A stretch of DNA of 64,000 nucleotides from Novosphingobium decolorationis. GTDB lineage: Bacteria > Pseudomonadota > Alphaproteobacteria > Sphingomonadales > Sphingomonadaceae. How positions within the stretch are numbered: the first letter of the stretch is position 1; each line of letters opens with the position of its first letter. The position numbers and the translations under genes were made by a program. Where the stretch lies: contig NZ_CP054856.1 in NCBI RefSeq assembly GCF_018417475.1, positions 4,557,001 through 4,621,000 on the forward strand, given 5' to 3'. Under the pieces are notes generated by a model, which worked only from the letters and a program-made list of their open reading frames with translations, was not told the DNA's origin and did not search any database. Below, in pieces: positions 1 through 9,507 of this stretch.

Positions 1-451
1 AGCTGTGCCCGCTGGGAAAGCTGGAGCCGCCCGCTTCGGTCAGGTGCAGCGTGATTTCCGGGCGCGGGCGTCCGACCAGCAGCTTGATCACGACCTCGAC
101 CACCCAGCCCAGCACGACGGTCAGGCCCAGGAGGCTCGCCGCGCGGCGGTGCCCCAGGAAGACGAGCGCGACGATGGCGGCGAGGGCGAAGAGATTGCGC
201 AGGAGCACACCGCCCAGCGCCGTGATGTCGCGCACGACTTCGAGCAGGCGGACAGGGCCGATCGGGCGCAGGTCCCCGTCGCGCCAGAAGAGCAGGGCGG
301 TACGGTCGATGGTGGCGGTGTGGCCGGTCAGCACCGCCCAGGCCAGAAGCGCAAAGCCCGTCCAGGCGAAGATCGCCACGATCAGGGCCTTGCGGCGGCT
401 GATCGGATGGCTGTGAAGCACGGGGCGGGATGTTTGCTCGGAAAGAATCAT
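1..451 (-). CDS. PAP2-family phosphatase (partial, C-terminus beyond window)
   Basis: Translating the reverse strand from the ATG at 451 gives an open frame to the window edge (150 codons, no stop). After a short cytoplasmic N-terminus there are several hydrophobic segments. Near the end come KLLVGRPRP, which fits phosphatase motif 1 (KX6RP), and then PSGH, the core of motif 2. The third motif lies outside the window. PAP2 enzymes are integral membrane phosphatases acting on lipid phosphates such as phosphatidic acid, undecaprenyl diphosphate or phosphatidylglycerol phosphate; which substrate applies cannot be told here. It is divergent from the photolyase gene with a 41-bp gap, so the promoters must lie very close together. 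Confidence 0.85.
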   Translation of the reverse strand, partial: MILSEQTSRPVLHSHPISRRKALIVAIFAWTGFALLAWAVLTGHTATIDRTALLFWRDGDLRPIGPVRLLEVVRDITALGGVLLRNLFALAAIVALVFLGHRRAASLLGLTVVLGWVVEVVIKLLVGRPRPEITLHLTEAGGSSFPSGHS

Positions 452-492
452 GGTCTAGGGAACGCAGCGCATAGGGAGGCGTTGCGCAAGCC

Positions 493-1869
493 ATGAGTTC
501 ACCTGTAATCGTTTGGTTCCGCCGGGATCTTCGTCTTTCCGACCAGGCTGCGCTGGTCGAGGCCGCCGCGAAGGGGCCGGTCGTTCCCGTCTATGTTCTC
601 GATGACGAGACGGCCAAGCATCGCGCCATGGGCGGGGCCTCGCGCTGGTGGCTGCACCATTCGCTGGAAAGCCTTGGCGCAGGCCTGGAGGAGAAGGGCT
701 CGCGCCTGATCCTGCGGCGCGGCAGGTGCGAGGATGTGCTCCCCGCTCTGGCGAAGGAGGTGGGGGCGAGCGAGGTTCATGCGCTGCGCCATTACGAGCC
801 CTGGTGGCGCAACGCCGAGAAGGCGGTGGGCAAGGCGCTGACGCTGCATCTTCATCACGGCAACTACCTGGCGCCGCCCGGATCGGTGACGACGGGCGCG
901 GGCCAGCCCTACAAGATCTTCACGCCCTTCTGGCGCGCGCTGCACGAACGCCTGCCCCCGCCCGATCCGCTCTATCGCCCGCACACCATCGCCGCGCCCG
1001 AAAGCTGGCCCGAGAGCGAGGCGCTGGACGACTGGGGTTTGCTCCCGACCAGGCCCGACTGGGCAGGGGGCTTGCGCGATTTCTGGACGCCGGGCGAGGA
1101 GGGCGCGAAGGCGCGCTTGAAGACCTTTGCCGAGAAAGCCTCGCGCTACGAAGGGCAGCGCAACCTGCCGGCGCGAAACGGGACCTCGTTCCTTTCGCCC
1201 CATCTGCATTTCGGCGAGATTTCCCCGGCGCAGGTGTGGCACGCCACGTCTTCGGCGGGCGGTTCGGTGGCGACGTTCCTCAGCGAGATCGGCTGGCGTG
1301 ACTACGCGCAGAACGTGATCCTGCAGTACCCCGACTATGGCGGGACCTCCGCGCGCGAGGGCTTCGATGATTTCCCCTGGCGCAGCGGCGGCCAGGCGCA
1401 GGAGGACCTGGAGGCCTGGCAGCAGGGACGCACCGGCTATCCCATCGTCGATGCCGGGATGCGCGAGCTGTGGCACACCGGCTGGATGCACAACCGCGTG
1501 CGCATGATTACGGCGAGCTTCCTCATCAAGCACCTGCTGATCGACTGGCGCGAAGGCGAAAAGTGGTTCTGGGACACGCTGGTGGATGCGGACTACGCCT
1601 CGAACGCGGTCAACTGGCAGTGGAACGCTGGCTCGGGTGTCGATTCGAACATGTTCGTGCGGATCATGGCGCCGCTCAGCCAGTCGGAGAAGTTCGATGC
1701 GGCGGGCTATATCCGGCAGTGGGTGCCCGAACTGGCCGATCTGCCCGCAGGAGAGATCCACGATCCTTCCCCGATGGCGCGCCCCAAAGGCTATCCGCAA
1801 AGGCTGATCGAACACCGCGCCGGGCGCGAACGCGCGCTGGGAGCCTGGGAGCAGTTCAAGGGGGAATAG
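493..1869 (+). CDS. phrB: Deoxyribodipyrimidine photo-lyase (class I CPD photolyase)
   Basis: The 458-residue protein has the normal length for bacterial photolyase. It begins IVWFRRDLRLSDQAAL, the N-terminal alpha/beta antenna-domain signature. The C-terminal half holds the FAD-binding helical domain with GYPIVDAGMRELWHTGWMHN and VNWQWNAGSGVDSN, which are conserved flavin and DNA contact regions. The family repairs cyclobutane pyrimidine dimers in DNA using light and reduced FAD. The ATG at 493 directly precedes the conserved start. The downstream palindromic repeat at 1881-1918 lies between this gene and the convergent PilZ gene and may act as a transcription end. A cryptochrome role is possible but the sequence looks like a standard repair enzyme. 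Confidence 0.96.
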   Translation: MSSPVIVWFRRDLRLSDQAALVEAAAKGPVVPVYVLDDETAKHRAMGGASRWWLHHSLESLGAGLEEKGSRLILRRGRCEDVLPALAKEVGASEVHALRHYEPWWRNAEKAVGKALTLHLHHGNYLAPPGSVTTGAGQPYKIFTPFWRALHERLPPPDPLYRPHTIAAPESWPESEALDDWGLLPTRPDWAGGLRDFWTPGEEGAKARLKTFAEKASRYEGQRNLPARNGTSFLSPHLHFGEISPAQVWHATSSAGGSVATFLSEIGWRDYAQNVILQYPDYGGTSAREGFDDFPWRSGGQAQEDLEAWQQGRTGYPIVDAGMRELWHTGWMHNRVRMITASFLIKHLLIDWREGEKWFWDTLVDADYASNAVNWQWNAGSGVDSNMFVRIMAPLSQSEKFDAAGYIRQWVPELADLPAGEIHDPSPMARPKGYPQRLIEHRAGRERALGAWEQFKGE

Positions 1870-1880
1870 GAAGAAGGAAG

Positions 1881-1918
1881 CAGTTCCGAGGGCCATTGCC
1901 CTCGGGCTCCCCGAACTG
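1881..1918. repeat. Palindromic intergenic repeat, copy A
   Basis: The core CGAGGGCCATTGCCCTCG (1887-1904) is an inverted repeat, enclosed by outer arms CAGTTC (1881-1886) and GAACTG (1913-1918). A closely similar element lies near 44699-44716, and the similarity continues through the following GGCTC and a shared CCTCAC. It starts 11 nt after the photolyase stop, between convergent genes, so it could be a dispersed REP-like element or serve as a bidirectional terminator; there is no T-run. Confidence 0.55.
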
Positions 1919-1982
1919 TCAGCCTCACGCCAAGCGTGCGGCGCCGGTGGAGACAGGCGGGGTGGCCCCTTCTTCGGCCGGT

Positions 1983-2336
1983 TCAGCCTTCGCTCTTGCC
2001 GAGCCAGCCTTTCAGGCGCCAGCGCACCATGAGGTCTTCGTAGATGATTGGGGCGATGAGGTTTTCAAAGGCGCAGCCGACCATGCCCTCGTCCCACCAG
2101 ATGACCTTGGCGGCCATCGATTCCATGCCCGGCAGGGTGAGCCAGCAGTAGGTGCCGGGGTGGATGCGGCTCATGGCCGTGGCTGAGAAGCCCGACATCG
2201 AAAGGTCGCGCACGACGGTCTGGTACCCCTTGCCGCCCGACGCGCGCAGCGAGGCGGGAATGGAGATGCGCTCGCGCGGCGCGCTACGATCTTCCTGCGC
2301 CGCATTCTCGTACAACTGCTTGCCGGTGCTGGCCAT
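1983..2336 (-). CDS. PilZ domain protein
   Basis: A 117-residue single-domain protein. It shows the two c-di-GMP binding motifs of PilZ: RSAPR (RxxxR, residues 17-21) and DLSMSG (D/NxSxxG, residues 44-49). This predicts a cytoplasmic c-di-GMP receptor whose partner is unknown. No other domain is fused. It stands alone, convergent with the photolyase gene. The window also encodes a diguanylate cyclase at 7769-9052, but nothing links the two directly. Confidence 0.9.
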   Translation of the reverse strand: MASTGKQLYENAAQEDRSAPRERISIPASLRASGGKGYQTVVRDLSMSGFSATAMSRIHPGTYCWLTLPGMESMAAKVIWWDEGMVGCAFENLIAPIIYEDLMVRWRLKGWLGKSEG

Positions 2337-2431
2337 GATGAGGGGTCCCTGCGCCTGAATGCATTGCCGATCGCGGCCGGAATCGGCCGCGAGGAAAGAG
2401 CCTTTGCTGTCAGAAAGCAGTTTACCTCAGA

Positions 2432-3160
2432 TTACTTCGCTTGGTTAAGAAATTCGCGGTGCCCGCTGGGGAAAGGCTCGGTAAGGAGCTCTACCATGCG
2501 CTCGGCGACGGTCTCGGGGGTCTTGACGGTCGCGGGATCCTCGCCCGGATAGGCGCGTGCGCGCATCGCGGTGCGGGTCGCACCAGGGTTAACGATGGCG
2601 ACGCGGATCTTCGAGGTTTTTTCGGTTTCCTGCGCGTAGCAGTCGAGCAGGACCTCGAGCGCGGCCTTGGTCGCGCCATAGGCGCCCCAGAAGGCGCGCG
2701 GGGCGCCCGCGACGGTCGTGGTCATGCCGATCACGCGCGCGTCCGGGCTCTTGCGCAGGAGCGGATCGAAATTGGCGATGAGCGCCTGCGAGGCGAGCAC
2801 GTTCGTGGTCAACGCCTTGTTGAACACGCGCTGGTCGATGTCGGCGACGCTCGTCAGCTCGGGCAGGATCGCGGCGTTGATGACAAGAATGTCGAGCTTG
2901 CCCCAGCGCTGCGAAACGGCCGTGGCGAGGCGCGCGATGCCGTCGGGCTCGACGAGGTCGACAGGGGCGATGGTCGCCGACCCGCCAGCCTCGAAAATTG
3001 CTTCCTCGACCGTTTCCAGCGCCTTGGTGTCGCGGCCGGTGAGCACCACGTGGGCACCCGCAGCCGCGAGCGCCTTGGCGGTGGCCGCCCCGATGCCCCG
3101 GCTGGCGCCGGTCACCAGGGCGATCTGGCCCTCGAACGTCGTTGCCGGGGCCGCGCTCAT
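2432..3160 (-). CDS. SDR-family oxidoreductase coupled to purF
   Basis: The 242-residue product starts at the ATG at 3160, whose codon overlaps the purF stop (ATGA arrangement); an upstream in-frame extension reads into purF and was not chosen. It has the Rossmann motif TGASRGIG (residues 17-24), NAA in the nucleotide-binding core and YGATK (YxxxK). Thirteen residues before the Tyr, where classical SDRs have the catalytic Ser, the sequence has Thr (GMTTTVAG). It is therefore a probable NAD(P)-dependent dehydrogenase/reductase of unknown substrate. Co-transcription with purF is very likely; no role in purine synthesis is implied. Confidence 0.9.
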   Translation of the reverse strand: MSAAPATTFEGQIALVTGASRGIGAATAKALAAAGAHVVLTGRDTKALETVEEAIFEAGGSATIAPVDLVEPDGIARLATAVSQRWGKLDILVINAAILPELTSVADIDQRVFNKALTTNVLASQALIANFDPLLRKSPDARVIGMTTTVAGAPRAFWGAYGATKAALEVLLDCYAQETEKTSKIRVAIVNPGATRTAMRARAYPGEDPATVKTPETVAERMVELLTEPFPSGHREFLNQAK

Positions 3161-4593
3161 GCCCGGCTGCCCGAGGTCTCGAAGTCGGTGAGGCGGGTCG
3201 GGTAGTCGCCGGTGAAGCAGGCGTCGCAGAACTGCGGGCACTTCTTGGCGCGCTTGGGCTCACCCACCGCGCGGTAGAGACCGTCGATGGTGACGAAGGC
3301 GAGGCTGTCGGCCTTGATGAAGTCGGCCATGGCCTGGGTGTCCATCTTGGCGGCCAGCAGCTTCGAGCGCTCGGGCGTGTCCACACCGTAGAAGCACGAG
3401 TGCTGCGTGGGCGGGCTGGCGATGCGCATGTGCACTTCGGCCGCGCCTGCATCGCGCATCATCTCGACGATCTTCATCGAGGTCGTGCCGCGCACGATCG
3501 AATCGTCGATGAGGATGATGCGCTTGCCTTCCACGATGGCGCGGTTGGCGTTGTGCTTGCGCTTCACGCTCGAATGGCGCGCTGCATCGCCGGGCTGGAT
3601 GAAGGTGCGCCCGACATAGTGCGAGCGGATGATGCCCAGCTCGAAGGGAATGCCCGATTCCTGCGCGTAGCCGATGGCGGCGGGAACGCCGCTGTCGGGC
3701 ACGGGAATGACCACGTCCGCGTTGGCGGGCGATTCCTTGGCCAGTTCCATGCCGATCTGCTTGCGCGCCTGGTAGACAGAGATCCCGTCCATCACCGAGT
3801 CGGGACGGCTGAAGTAGACGTGCTCGAAGATGCAGGGGCGCGGGGAGGGGCTGCCGAAGGGACGGTGGCTCGAGATCGTGCCCTTGAAGTCCACCTGGAC
3901 CAGCTCGCCCGGCTCGACCGCGCGGATGAATTCCGCGCCGATCACGTCGAAGGCCACCGTTTCGGAGGCAAAGACGATGGCATCGCCGATGCGGCCCATC
4001 ACCAGCGGGCGGATGCCCAGCGGATCGCGGCAGGCCATCATGCCCTCATTGGTCATGCAGATGAGGGCGTAGCCGCCCTCGACCATGCGCAGGGCATCGA
4101 TGAACTTGTCGAGAAGGGTGGGGTAGCGGCTCGTCGCGACGAGGTGGATGATCACCTCGGTGTCGGAGGTCGACTGGAAGATCGAGCCCTTCATCACGAG
4201 GTCGCGCTTGAGCGTCATCGCGTTCGAGATGTTGCCGTTGTGCGCGATCGAGAAGCCGCCTGCGGCGAGATCGGCGTAGAGCGGCTGCACGTTGCGCAGG
4301 CCCGAACCACCGGTGGTCGAGTAGCGCACGTGGCCCGAGGCCATCGCGCCCGGAAGCGTCTCGAGAGTGTCGTTGTCGAAGACCTGGGCCACGTGGCCCA
4401 GTCCGCGATGCGACCGGAAATCGCTGCCCGAGAAGCAGGTGATACCCACCGCCTCCTGGCCACGATGCTGAAGGGAGTGGAGACCGGCGGCGGTGATGTT
4501 CGCCGCGTCCTGTGCTCCGATTACGCCAAAGACACCGCACTCTTCGCGCAGTTTGTCCCCGTCGGCGTCACGAAAGGGGTGTGTAAGGTTCAT
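3157..4593 (-). CDS. purF: Amidophosphoribosyltransferase
   Basis: PurF makes 5-phosphoribosylamine from PRPP and glutamine, the first committed step of purine synthesis. I chose the ATG at 4593 (478 residues) because it gives an 18-residue propeptide ending at Cys19 of ECGVFGVIG, the N-terminal nucleophile exposed by cleavage. The phosphoribosyltransferase PRPP loop reads IILIDDSIVRGTT. Cysteines in RPCIFEHVYF, HSCFYGVDTP and CDACFTGDYPT match the four [4Fe-4S] ligands of the Bacillus subtilis-type enzyme, so an oxygen-sensitive cluster is expected. The downstream SDR gene overlaps its stop. Confidence 0.97.
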   Translation of the reverse strand: MNLTHPFRDADGDKLREECGVFGVIGAQDAANITAAGLHSLQHRGQEAVGITCFSGSDFRSHRGLGHVAQVFDNDTLETLPGAMASGHVRYSTTGGSGLRNVQPLYADLAAGGFSIAHNGNISNAMTLKRDLVMKGSIFQSTSDTEVIIHLVATSRYPTLLDKFIDALRMVEGGYALICMTNEGMMACRDPLGIRPLVMGRIGDAIVFASETVAFDVIGAEFIRAVEPGELVQVDFKGTISSHRPFGSPSPRPCIFEHVYFSRPDSVMDGISVYQARKQIGMELAKESPANADVVIPVPDSGVPAAIGYAQESGIPFELGIIRSHYVGRTFIQPGDAARHSSVKRKHNANRAIVEGKRIILIDDSIVRGTTSMKIVEMMRDAGAAEVHMRIASPPTQHSCFYGVDTPERSKLLAAKMDTQAMADFIKADSLAFVTIDGLYRAVGEPKRAKKCPQFCDACFTGDYPTRLTDFETSGSRA

Positions 4594-4907
4594 GGAATGA
4601 GGGCCCGCGCCTGCGTCAAGGTCGAGGGCGCATTTGCAGGGATCGGCCGCAATTGCAAGAGGCGTGAACCCGCAAGCATCGCCATTGTTTCCTTGACGGG
4701 AAAAGGTGACGCGGATGTGACACGGACTGGCTCTCGTCCTGGGGCGGGAACCGGGAGGCATCTTGTGCGCTTCAGGCGGGCACGTCCGGGCGGCGAGCAC
4801 GGGGGCGGGGGCGCTCCTTGCTTGCCTCCCACAGGCCTTCACCTTAAGGCTTGGCGCCTGCACAGCTTTATCCGGTTTTCACCTCTTCACAGAAGGCGGC
4901 GTCCCGC

Positions 4908-6141
4908 TTGCTACTCTCTCCTTTCGAATGGACCATCGCCAAGCGCTACATGCTGCCCGGCAAGGGGGAGCGCTTCATCGCGCTCGTCGCCGGGATCAGC
5001 CTCGTGGCGGTCATGCTCGGCGTTGCCGCGCTCGTCATCGTGATGAGCGTGATGAACGGTTTTCGCGCCGAACTCTTCGACAAGATCGTCAGCCTCAACG
5101 GCCACGCCATCGTGCAGGCCTACGGCGGACGGCTGGAGAACTGGGAGGAAGTGCTTGCGAATGCGCGCAAGACACCCGGCGTCACCCATGCCTCGCCGCT
5201 GATCGAGCAGCCGCTGATGACCACCTTCAACGGCCGGGTCGAAGGCATCCTCGTGCGCGGCAATACGCAAGGGGACATTGATGCCCTGGCCGACAAGGTG
5301 CAGGAGGGCAGCCTGAAATCGCTGGCGGACGGGGTGAGCAACATCGCCATCGGCTCGCAGCTGGCCCAGAACCTGGGTGCGCGGGTGGGCGATACCATCA
5401 CCATCATCAACCCGGCGGGGCGTCCGACGCCCTTCGGTACGGTTCCCCGGCAGATCGCCTACACGGTCACCGCCATCTTCGAGATCGGGATCTACGATCT
5501 CGACGAGCGCTACGTGATCATGCCCATGGCCAACGCGCAGCAGCTCCTCCTGTCGGGCGACACCATCGGCACCATCGAGATCACGACGTCCGATCCCGAC
5601 CGGGTGAGCGAGTTCCTGGCCCCGCTGGAACGCCAGCTCAAGGGCAAGGCCGTCGTCACCACCTGGAAGCAGATGAACGCCTCGCTGTTCGAGGCGCTGG
5701 CGGTCGAGCGCGTGGCGATGTTCGTGGTCCTCTCGATCATCGTCCTCGTCGCGGTCTTCAACATCCTCTCCTCGCTGATCATGCTTGTGCGCGCCAAGAC
5801 GCGCGACATCGCGATCCTGCGCACGATGGGCGCGACGCGCCGCTCGCTGATCAAGGTCTTCGTGACCGCGGGCTTCTGCATCGGCGCGGCGGGCACCGTC
5901 GCGGGCCTGATCCTGGGCGCGGTCTTCCTCTATTTCCGCCAGCCGGTCGTGCGCCTTGTCGAGACGCTGACGGGGCAGAACCTGTGGGACCCCTCGATCC
6001 GCTTCCTCACCGAGCTGCCCGCGCGCACCGATCCGCTCGAGATCGTCATCATCTGCGTGCTCTCGCTCGTCCTCAGCTTCCTCGCCACGCTCTACCCCGC
6101 GTTCAAGGCGGCGAGCACCGATCCTGTCCAGGTCCTTCGCT

Positions 6142-6149
<8 letters not shown>
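4908..6149 (+). CDS. lolC: Lipoprotein-releasing ABC transporter permease LolC/LolE
   Basis: Membrane subunit of the Lol system that extracts outer-membrane lipoproteins from the inner membrane for LolA. No ATG lies close enough; the TTG at 4908 gives [18 protein letters not shown] at the N-terminus, the usual beginning of alphaproteobacterial homologues, and sits behind an AGAAGGCG-like ribosome site. The 413-residue protein has one N-terminal membrane helix ([20 protein letters not shown]), a large periplasmic domain and three C-terminal helices, the MacB/FtsX-type topology. It overlaps lolD by 8 nt. A single LolC/E-type permease, probably a homodimer, is the usual alphaproteobacterial situation (inference). 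Confidence 0.93.
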
Positions 6150-6855
<706 letters not shown>

Positions 6856-6995
6856 AAATTGCACGCGTGCGTCCGCACGAGGGCACGCGCGCGTTGATTT
6901 TGGCGATCGACATTGCCAAATGGAAACAAAAGCTCGGTACAACTACCGTCAGCACCGGGCGGTCCCATAAGAGTGAACATGAAAGGCCAAGCGCG

Positions 6996-7280
6996 ATGAG
7001 CGACAATCCCTCCACCATTCACGGCGGTGAAGGCGCCGGTTCCGGCTTCGCCTGGAACGATTCGGCCGAACTGCACAAGTGCGAGGACGGCGGCGGCCTG
7101 TTCCACCGCTTCAAGGTCCTGCGCCGCGGGACCGTGGCCGAAATGATCGAGTTCGTGATGGACCTGCCCGAGGAAAAGCGTGAGGACTACGCGATCCAGA
7201 AGGCCGGTGACCGCACCTTCAAGTACGCCGAGATCATCACGCTGTACCGCCGTTCGGATTTCCCCAAGGGCGATGCCTGA
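6996..7280 (+). CDS. Conserved small protein of unknown function
   Basis: A 94-residue soluble protein. The ATG at 6996 follows GAAAGGCC and gives MSDNPSTIHGGEGAG; a longer frame upstream looks non-coding. The rest is charged and mixed (LHKCEDGGGLFHRFKVLRRG, then a VMDLPEEKR region), with no signal peptide, membrane helix or recognised motif. The stop region overlaps the start of the glutathione peroxidase gene by 8 nt, so the two are probably translated in a coupled way. I do not recognise the family. Confidence 0.75.
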   Translation: MSDNPSTIHGGEGAGSGFAWNDSAELHKCEDGGGLFHRFKVLRRGTVAEMIEFVMDLPEEKREDYAIQKAGDRTFKYAEIITLYRRSDFPKGDA

Positions 7281-7761
7281 TCCACGCACCATCGCCGATT
7301 TCTCGGCGAGGTTGCCTTCTGGCGAGACGGTGGGCCTGGCCGACCGTCTCGGCAGGGTGGTGCTGGTGGTCAACACCGCCAGCAAGTGCGGTTTTACCCC
7401 GCAGTACAAGGGCCTGGAGGCCCTCTATCGCACCTACGGTCCGCGCGGGTTTGAGGTCATGGCCTTTCCGTGCAACCAGTTCGGCCGGCAGGAGCCCGGC
7501 TCGGCCGAGGATATCGCCCAGTTCTGCGAGATCAATTTCGGCCTCTCCTTCCCCGTGATGGGCAAGATCGAGGTCAACGGCGCGAACGCCGATCCTCTCT
7601 TCCAGTGGCTCAAGGCCGAGGCACCGGGTGTTCTGGGCACCAGGGCGATCAAGTGGAACTTCACCAAGTTCCTGATTGATCGCGAAGGCCATGTCGTGCG
7701 CCGCTACGGCCCGACCGAAAAGCCCGTCACACTTTCCCGCGATATCGAGACGCTGCTCTGA
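7273..7761 (+). CDS. Glutathione peroxidase (Cys-type)
   Basis: A 162-residue thioredoxin-fold peroxidase that reduces hydrogen or organic peroxides with glutathione or thioredoxin. Key features are NTASKCGFTPQY (peroxidatic Cys, not selenocysteine), AFPCNQFGRQEPGS (the FPCNQF motif and catalytic Gln region) and IKWNFTKFLID (catalytic Trp-Asn). The ATG at 7273 gives the full conserved domain. It lacks a signal peptide, so it is cytoplasmic. It overlaps the end of the upstream 94-residue gene; the converging diguanylate cyclase gene ends 7 nt after its stop. Confidence 0.94.
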   Translation: MPDPRTIADFSARLPSGETVGLADRLGRVVLVVNTASKCGFTPQYKGLEALYRTYGPRGFEVMAFPCNQFGRQEPGSAEDIAQFCEINFGLSFPVMGKIEVNGANADPLFQWLKAEAPGVLGTRAIKWNFTKFLIDREGHVVRRYGPTEKPVTLSRDIETLL

Positions 7762-7768
7762 GCAAGGC

Positions 7769-9052
7769 TCAGGCGCGGCGGCGCTCCGGCCCGCTGGGGG
7801 CCAGGGCCTGCGTTTCCTGCGCGTCGGTGGCGGCGGCGGGGGGCGCCGGTGCGCGGCTGGTCTCGGCGTGCAGGGCCTCTTCCATCAGCCGTGCCATACC
7901 CGCCTCGTCGGCCAGGACCGTGCGGTTGCGGCCCAGCGCCTTGGCGAGATAGAGCGCCCGGTCCGCCTCGTCGAGAAGCTGCTGGGGCGAAATTCCGGGC
8001 GTGTGGATGGCAACGCCCGCGCTCAGCGTCGCCAGGTGCGCGTGGTCGGCGTTGCGATGTGCGCGGGCTGCAAAGGCGGCGCGGATGCGCTCGACCCGGG
8101 CGTAGGCGCTGTCCGGCGAGGGGGCCTCGATGAGCACGGCAAATTCCTCGCCGCCATGGCGAAAGACGCTGCGATGATGGACGAATTCGCAGGCAATATT
8201 GGCTGCACCTGCAATCACCACGTCGCCAAAGCCATGCCCGAAGCGGTCGTTGACGGACTTGAAGTTATCGATGTCGAGCACGGCCAGCGCGAGCACCTGT
8301 CCCTCGCTTCCGCTGCCTTCCTGGGCCAGCTGTGCGAGCCGCCGGTCGAGTGCACGGCGGTTCCCCACGCCCGTCAGCGGATCGACCATGGCCAGTTGGA
8401 AATGGTGCAGCGCGATCCGCTCGCGCCCCAGCGTCGTCATGAAGACGGCCAGACAAAGTCCTTGCAGCACCAGGAGGAAGTTGAAGCTGGCGATGGCCCA
8501 GGTCTGCGTCTCGAGCGAACCGTAGGGGGCCGGCAGGACCGTCGTGAAGGGAACGCGCAGCGCGTGGTAGGCGCCGAAGGCGTAGAAGATCCAGGCCAGC
8601 GTCTGGGCCGAGGGCAGGTGGCGGTCGCGCAGGCTCTGGAACTCGCGCGCGCTCAGCAGGCTGAAACCCGCCATCAGGAGCGTGCGTGGCAACATGCGCC
8701 ATTCGGGGAAGTGGGCATCGTTCCCGAGCGTAAGCGAGAAGACAAGGCTGACAAGGCAGGCGATGAGCGCGGGGATCGGCAGCGGGCGTCGGCGCGCGGC
8801 ATAGCGCGCACACTGCCAGGCCGCGCCGAACATCAGCGTGAAGAGGAACCAGCCGAAGGCGAGCGCGGGCGCACCGCCCAGTTCGTCCGGGTAGCTTAAG
8901 AGGATGCCCGCGGGGATGGCCACCGCGAAGGGTGAGAAGAGCCAGACCGAATGGCGCGGGCGGCCGTCCTTGAACCAGGCCAGGATCATGGCGATGCACA
9001 GGATTGCCGCGGCCGCCGTACTGCACACGGCAATGGTGGGGATGTCCGCCAT
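7769..9052 (-). CDS. Membrane-bound diguanylate cyclase (GGDEF)
   Basis: The 427-residue protein has about seven hydrophobic segments in its first ~205 residues, then a GGDEF domain beginning at MVDPLTGVGNRRALD. The active-site motif is GGEEF at residues 300-304, so catalytic synthesis of c-di-GMP is expected. The usual inhibitory-site RxxD five residues before GGEEF is absent (VHHR at that place), so product inhibition through the I-site is unlikely. The last ~40 residues are Ala/Pro-rich and low complexity. The N-terminal membrane sensor domain resembles no ligand-binding domain I can name. An AT-rich promoter-like segment lies at 9240-9290. Confidence 0.93.
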   Translation of the reverse strand: MADIPTIAVCSTAAAAILCIAMILAWFKDGRPRHSVWLFSPFAVAIPAGILLSYPDELGGAPALAFGWFLFTLMFGAAWQCARYAARRRPLPIPALIACLVSLVFSLTLGNDAHFPEWRMLPRTLLMAGFSLLSAREFQSLRDRHLPSAQTLAWIFYAFGAYHALRVPFTTVLPAPYGSLETQTWAIASFNFLLVLQGLCLAVFMTTLGRERIALHHFQLAMVDPLTGVGNRRALDRRLAQLAQEGSGSEGQVLALAVLDIDNFKSVNDRFGHGFGDVVIAGAANIACEFVHHRSVFRHGGEEFAVLIEAPSPDSAYARVERIRAAFAARAHRNADHAHLATLSAGVAIHTPGISPQQLLDEADRALYLAKALGRNRTVLADEAGMARLMEEALHAETSRAPAPPAAATDAQETQALAPSGPERRRA

Positions 9053-9507
9053 GTCGGGGTCAGCGCCGGGCCATGGCGCGAGCCGGAAGAGCGAGATGCG
9101 ATGGTGCGATATCGGGCACGGCGAACTGGCGTCCTCATCTTGAGCGGGGGCATCCGCCAGCGGGCAGGGCCTATGTCCTGCCGCCTGCGGCTCACCCGTG
9201 TTGCTGTCCGTCGCGCCGATGCACGCTCTCGTTCCGGGATGTATCTATAGGATACTATCCTTAACTCTTTATGCGTAGCTTGCAAAGAGGGGGTCTGTCT
9301 TAAATTTTTGCTGTAAGCTTCTATAATTGTGAAGATTTTGTAATCATCGCAGTGGCGCAAGTATCCTTGTTCGCTGGATGAGCGCTGGATTGTCCTGCTT
9401 TGGCGTTAACCAGCGTTCATGCCTCGTGCGCCCGCGTGCGCGGCTATCCCCCATTCGATGGCCGCAAGGTCTTGATCCGTCCGCGGCCCGGGGCCTAGAT
9501 CGCGGAC
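9053..9507. other. 455-bp intergenic region between the GGDEF gene and dnaE
   Basis: I see no convincing gene here. The stretch from about 9240 to 9350 is markedly AT-rich compared with the rest of the window. Reading the minus strand, TTGCAA (9280-9285), a 16-bp spacer and TAAGGA (9258-9263) could be a promoter for the GGDEF gene. A 13-bp palindrome AGGATACTATCCT (9249-9261) overlaps that -10. The dnaE side (9380-9507) is GC-rich and no clear promoter or ribosome site is seen before its ATG. Confidence 0.5.
9249..9261. promoter_or_regulatory. Palindrome overlapping possible GGDEF-gene promoter
   Basis: AGGATACTATCCT has perfect 6-bp arms around one base. It overlaps a candidate -10 (TAAGGA on the minus strand) with TTGCAA 16 bp upstream, about 200 nt before the diguanylate cyclase start. 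This is a plausible operator position; the protein that would bind is unknown. Confidence 0.35.

Noticed and set aside
499..1896. 465-residue open frame antisense to the photolyase gene
   Set aside because: It mirrors the real gene in a GC-rich genome, has Arg/Ala/Gly-rich low-information sequence and no motif.
2370..2392. Hairpin TCGCGGCCG/CGGCCGCGA as terminator of the purF-SDR unit
   Set aside because: Stem is good but there is no T-run on either strand, so I cannot call it.
3142..5043. 633-residue open frame antisense to purF
   Set aside because: Shadow of purF; composition is typical of antisense frames in high-GC DNA and it runs through the lolC start.
8986..9360. 124-residue frame on the minus strand across the GGDEF gene promoter
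   Set aside because: Overlaps the start of the GGDEF gene and has Arg/Ser-rich composition with no recognisable domain.
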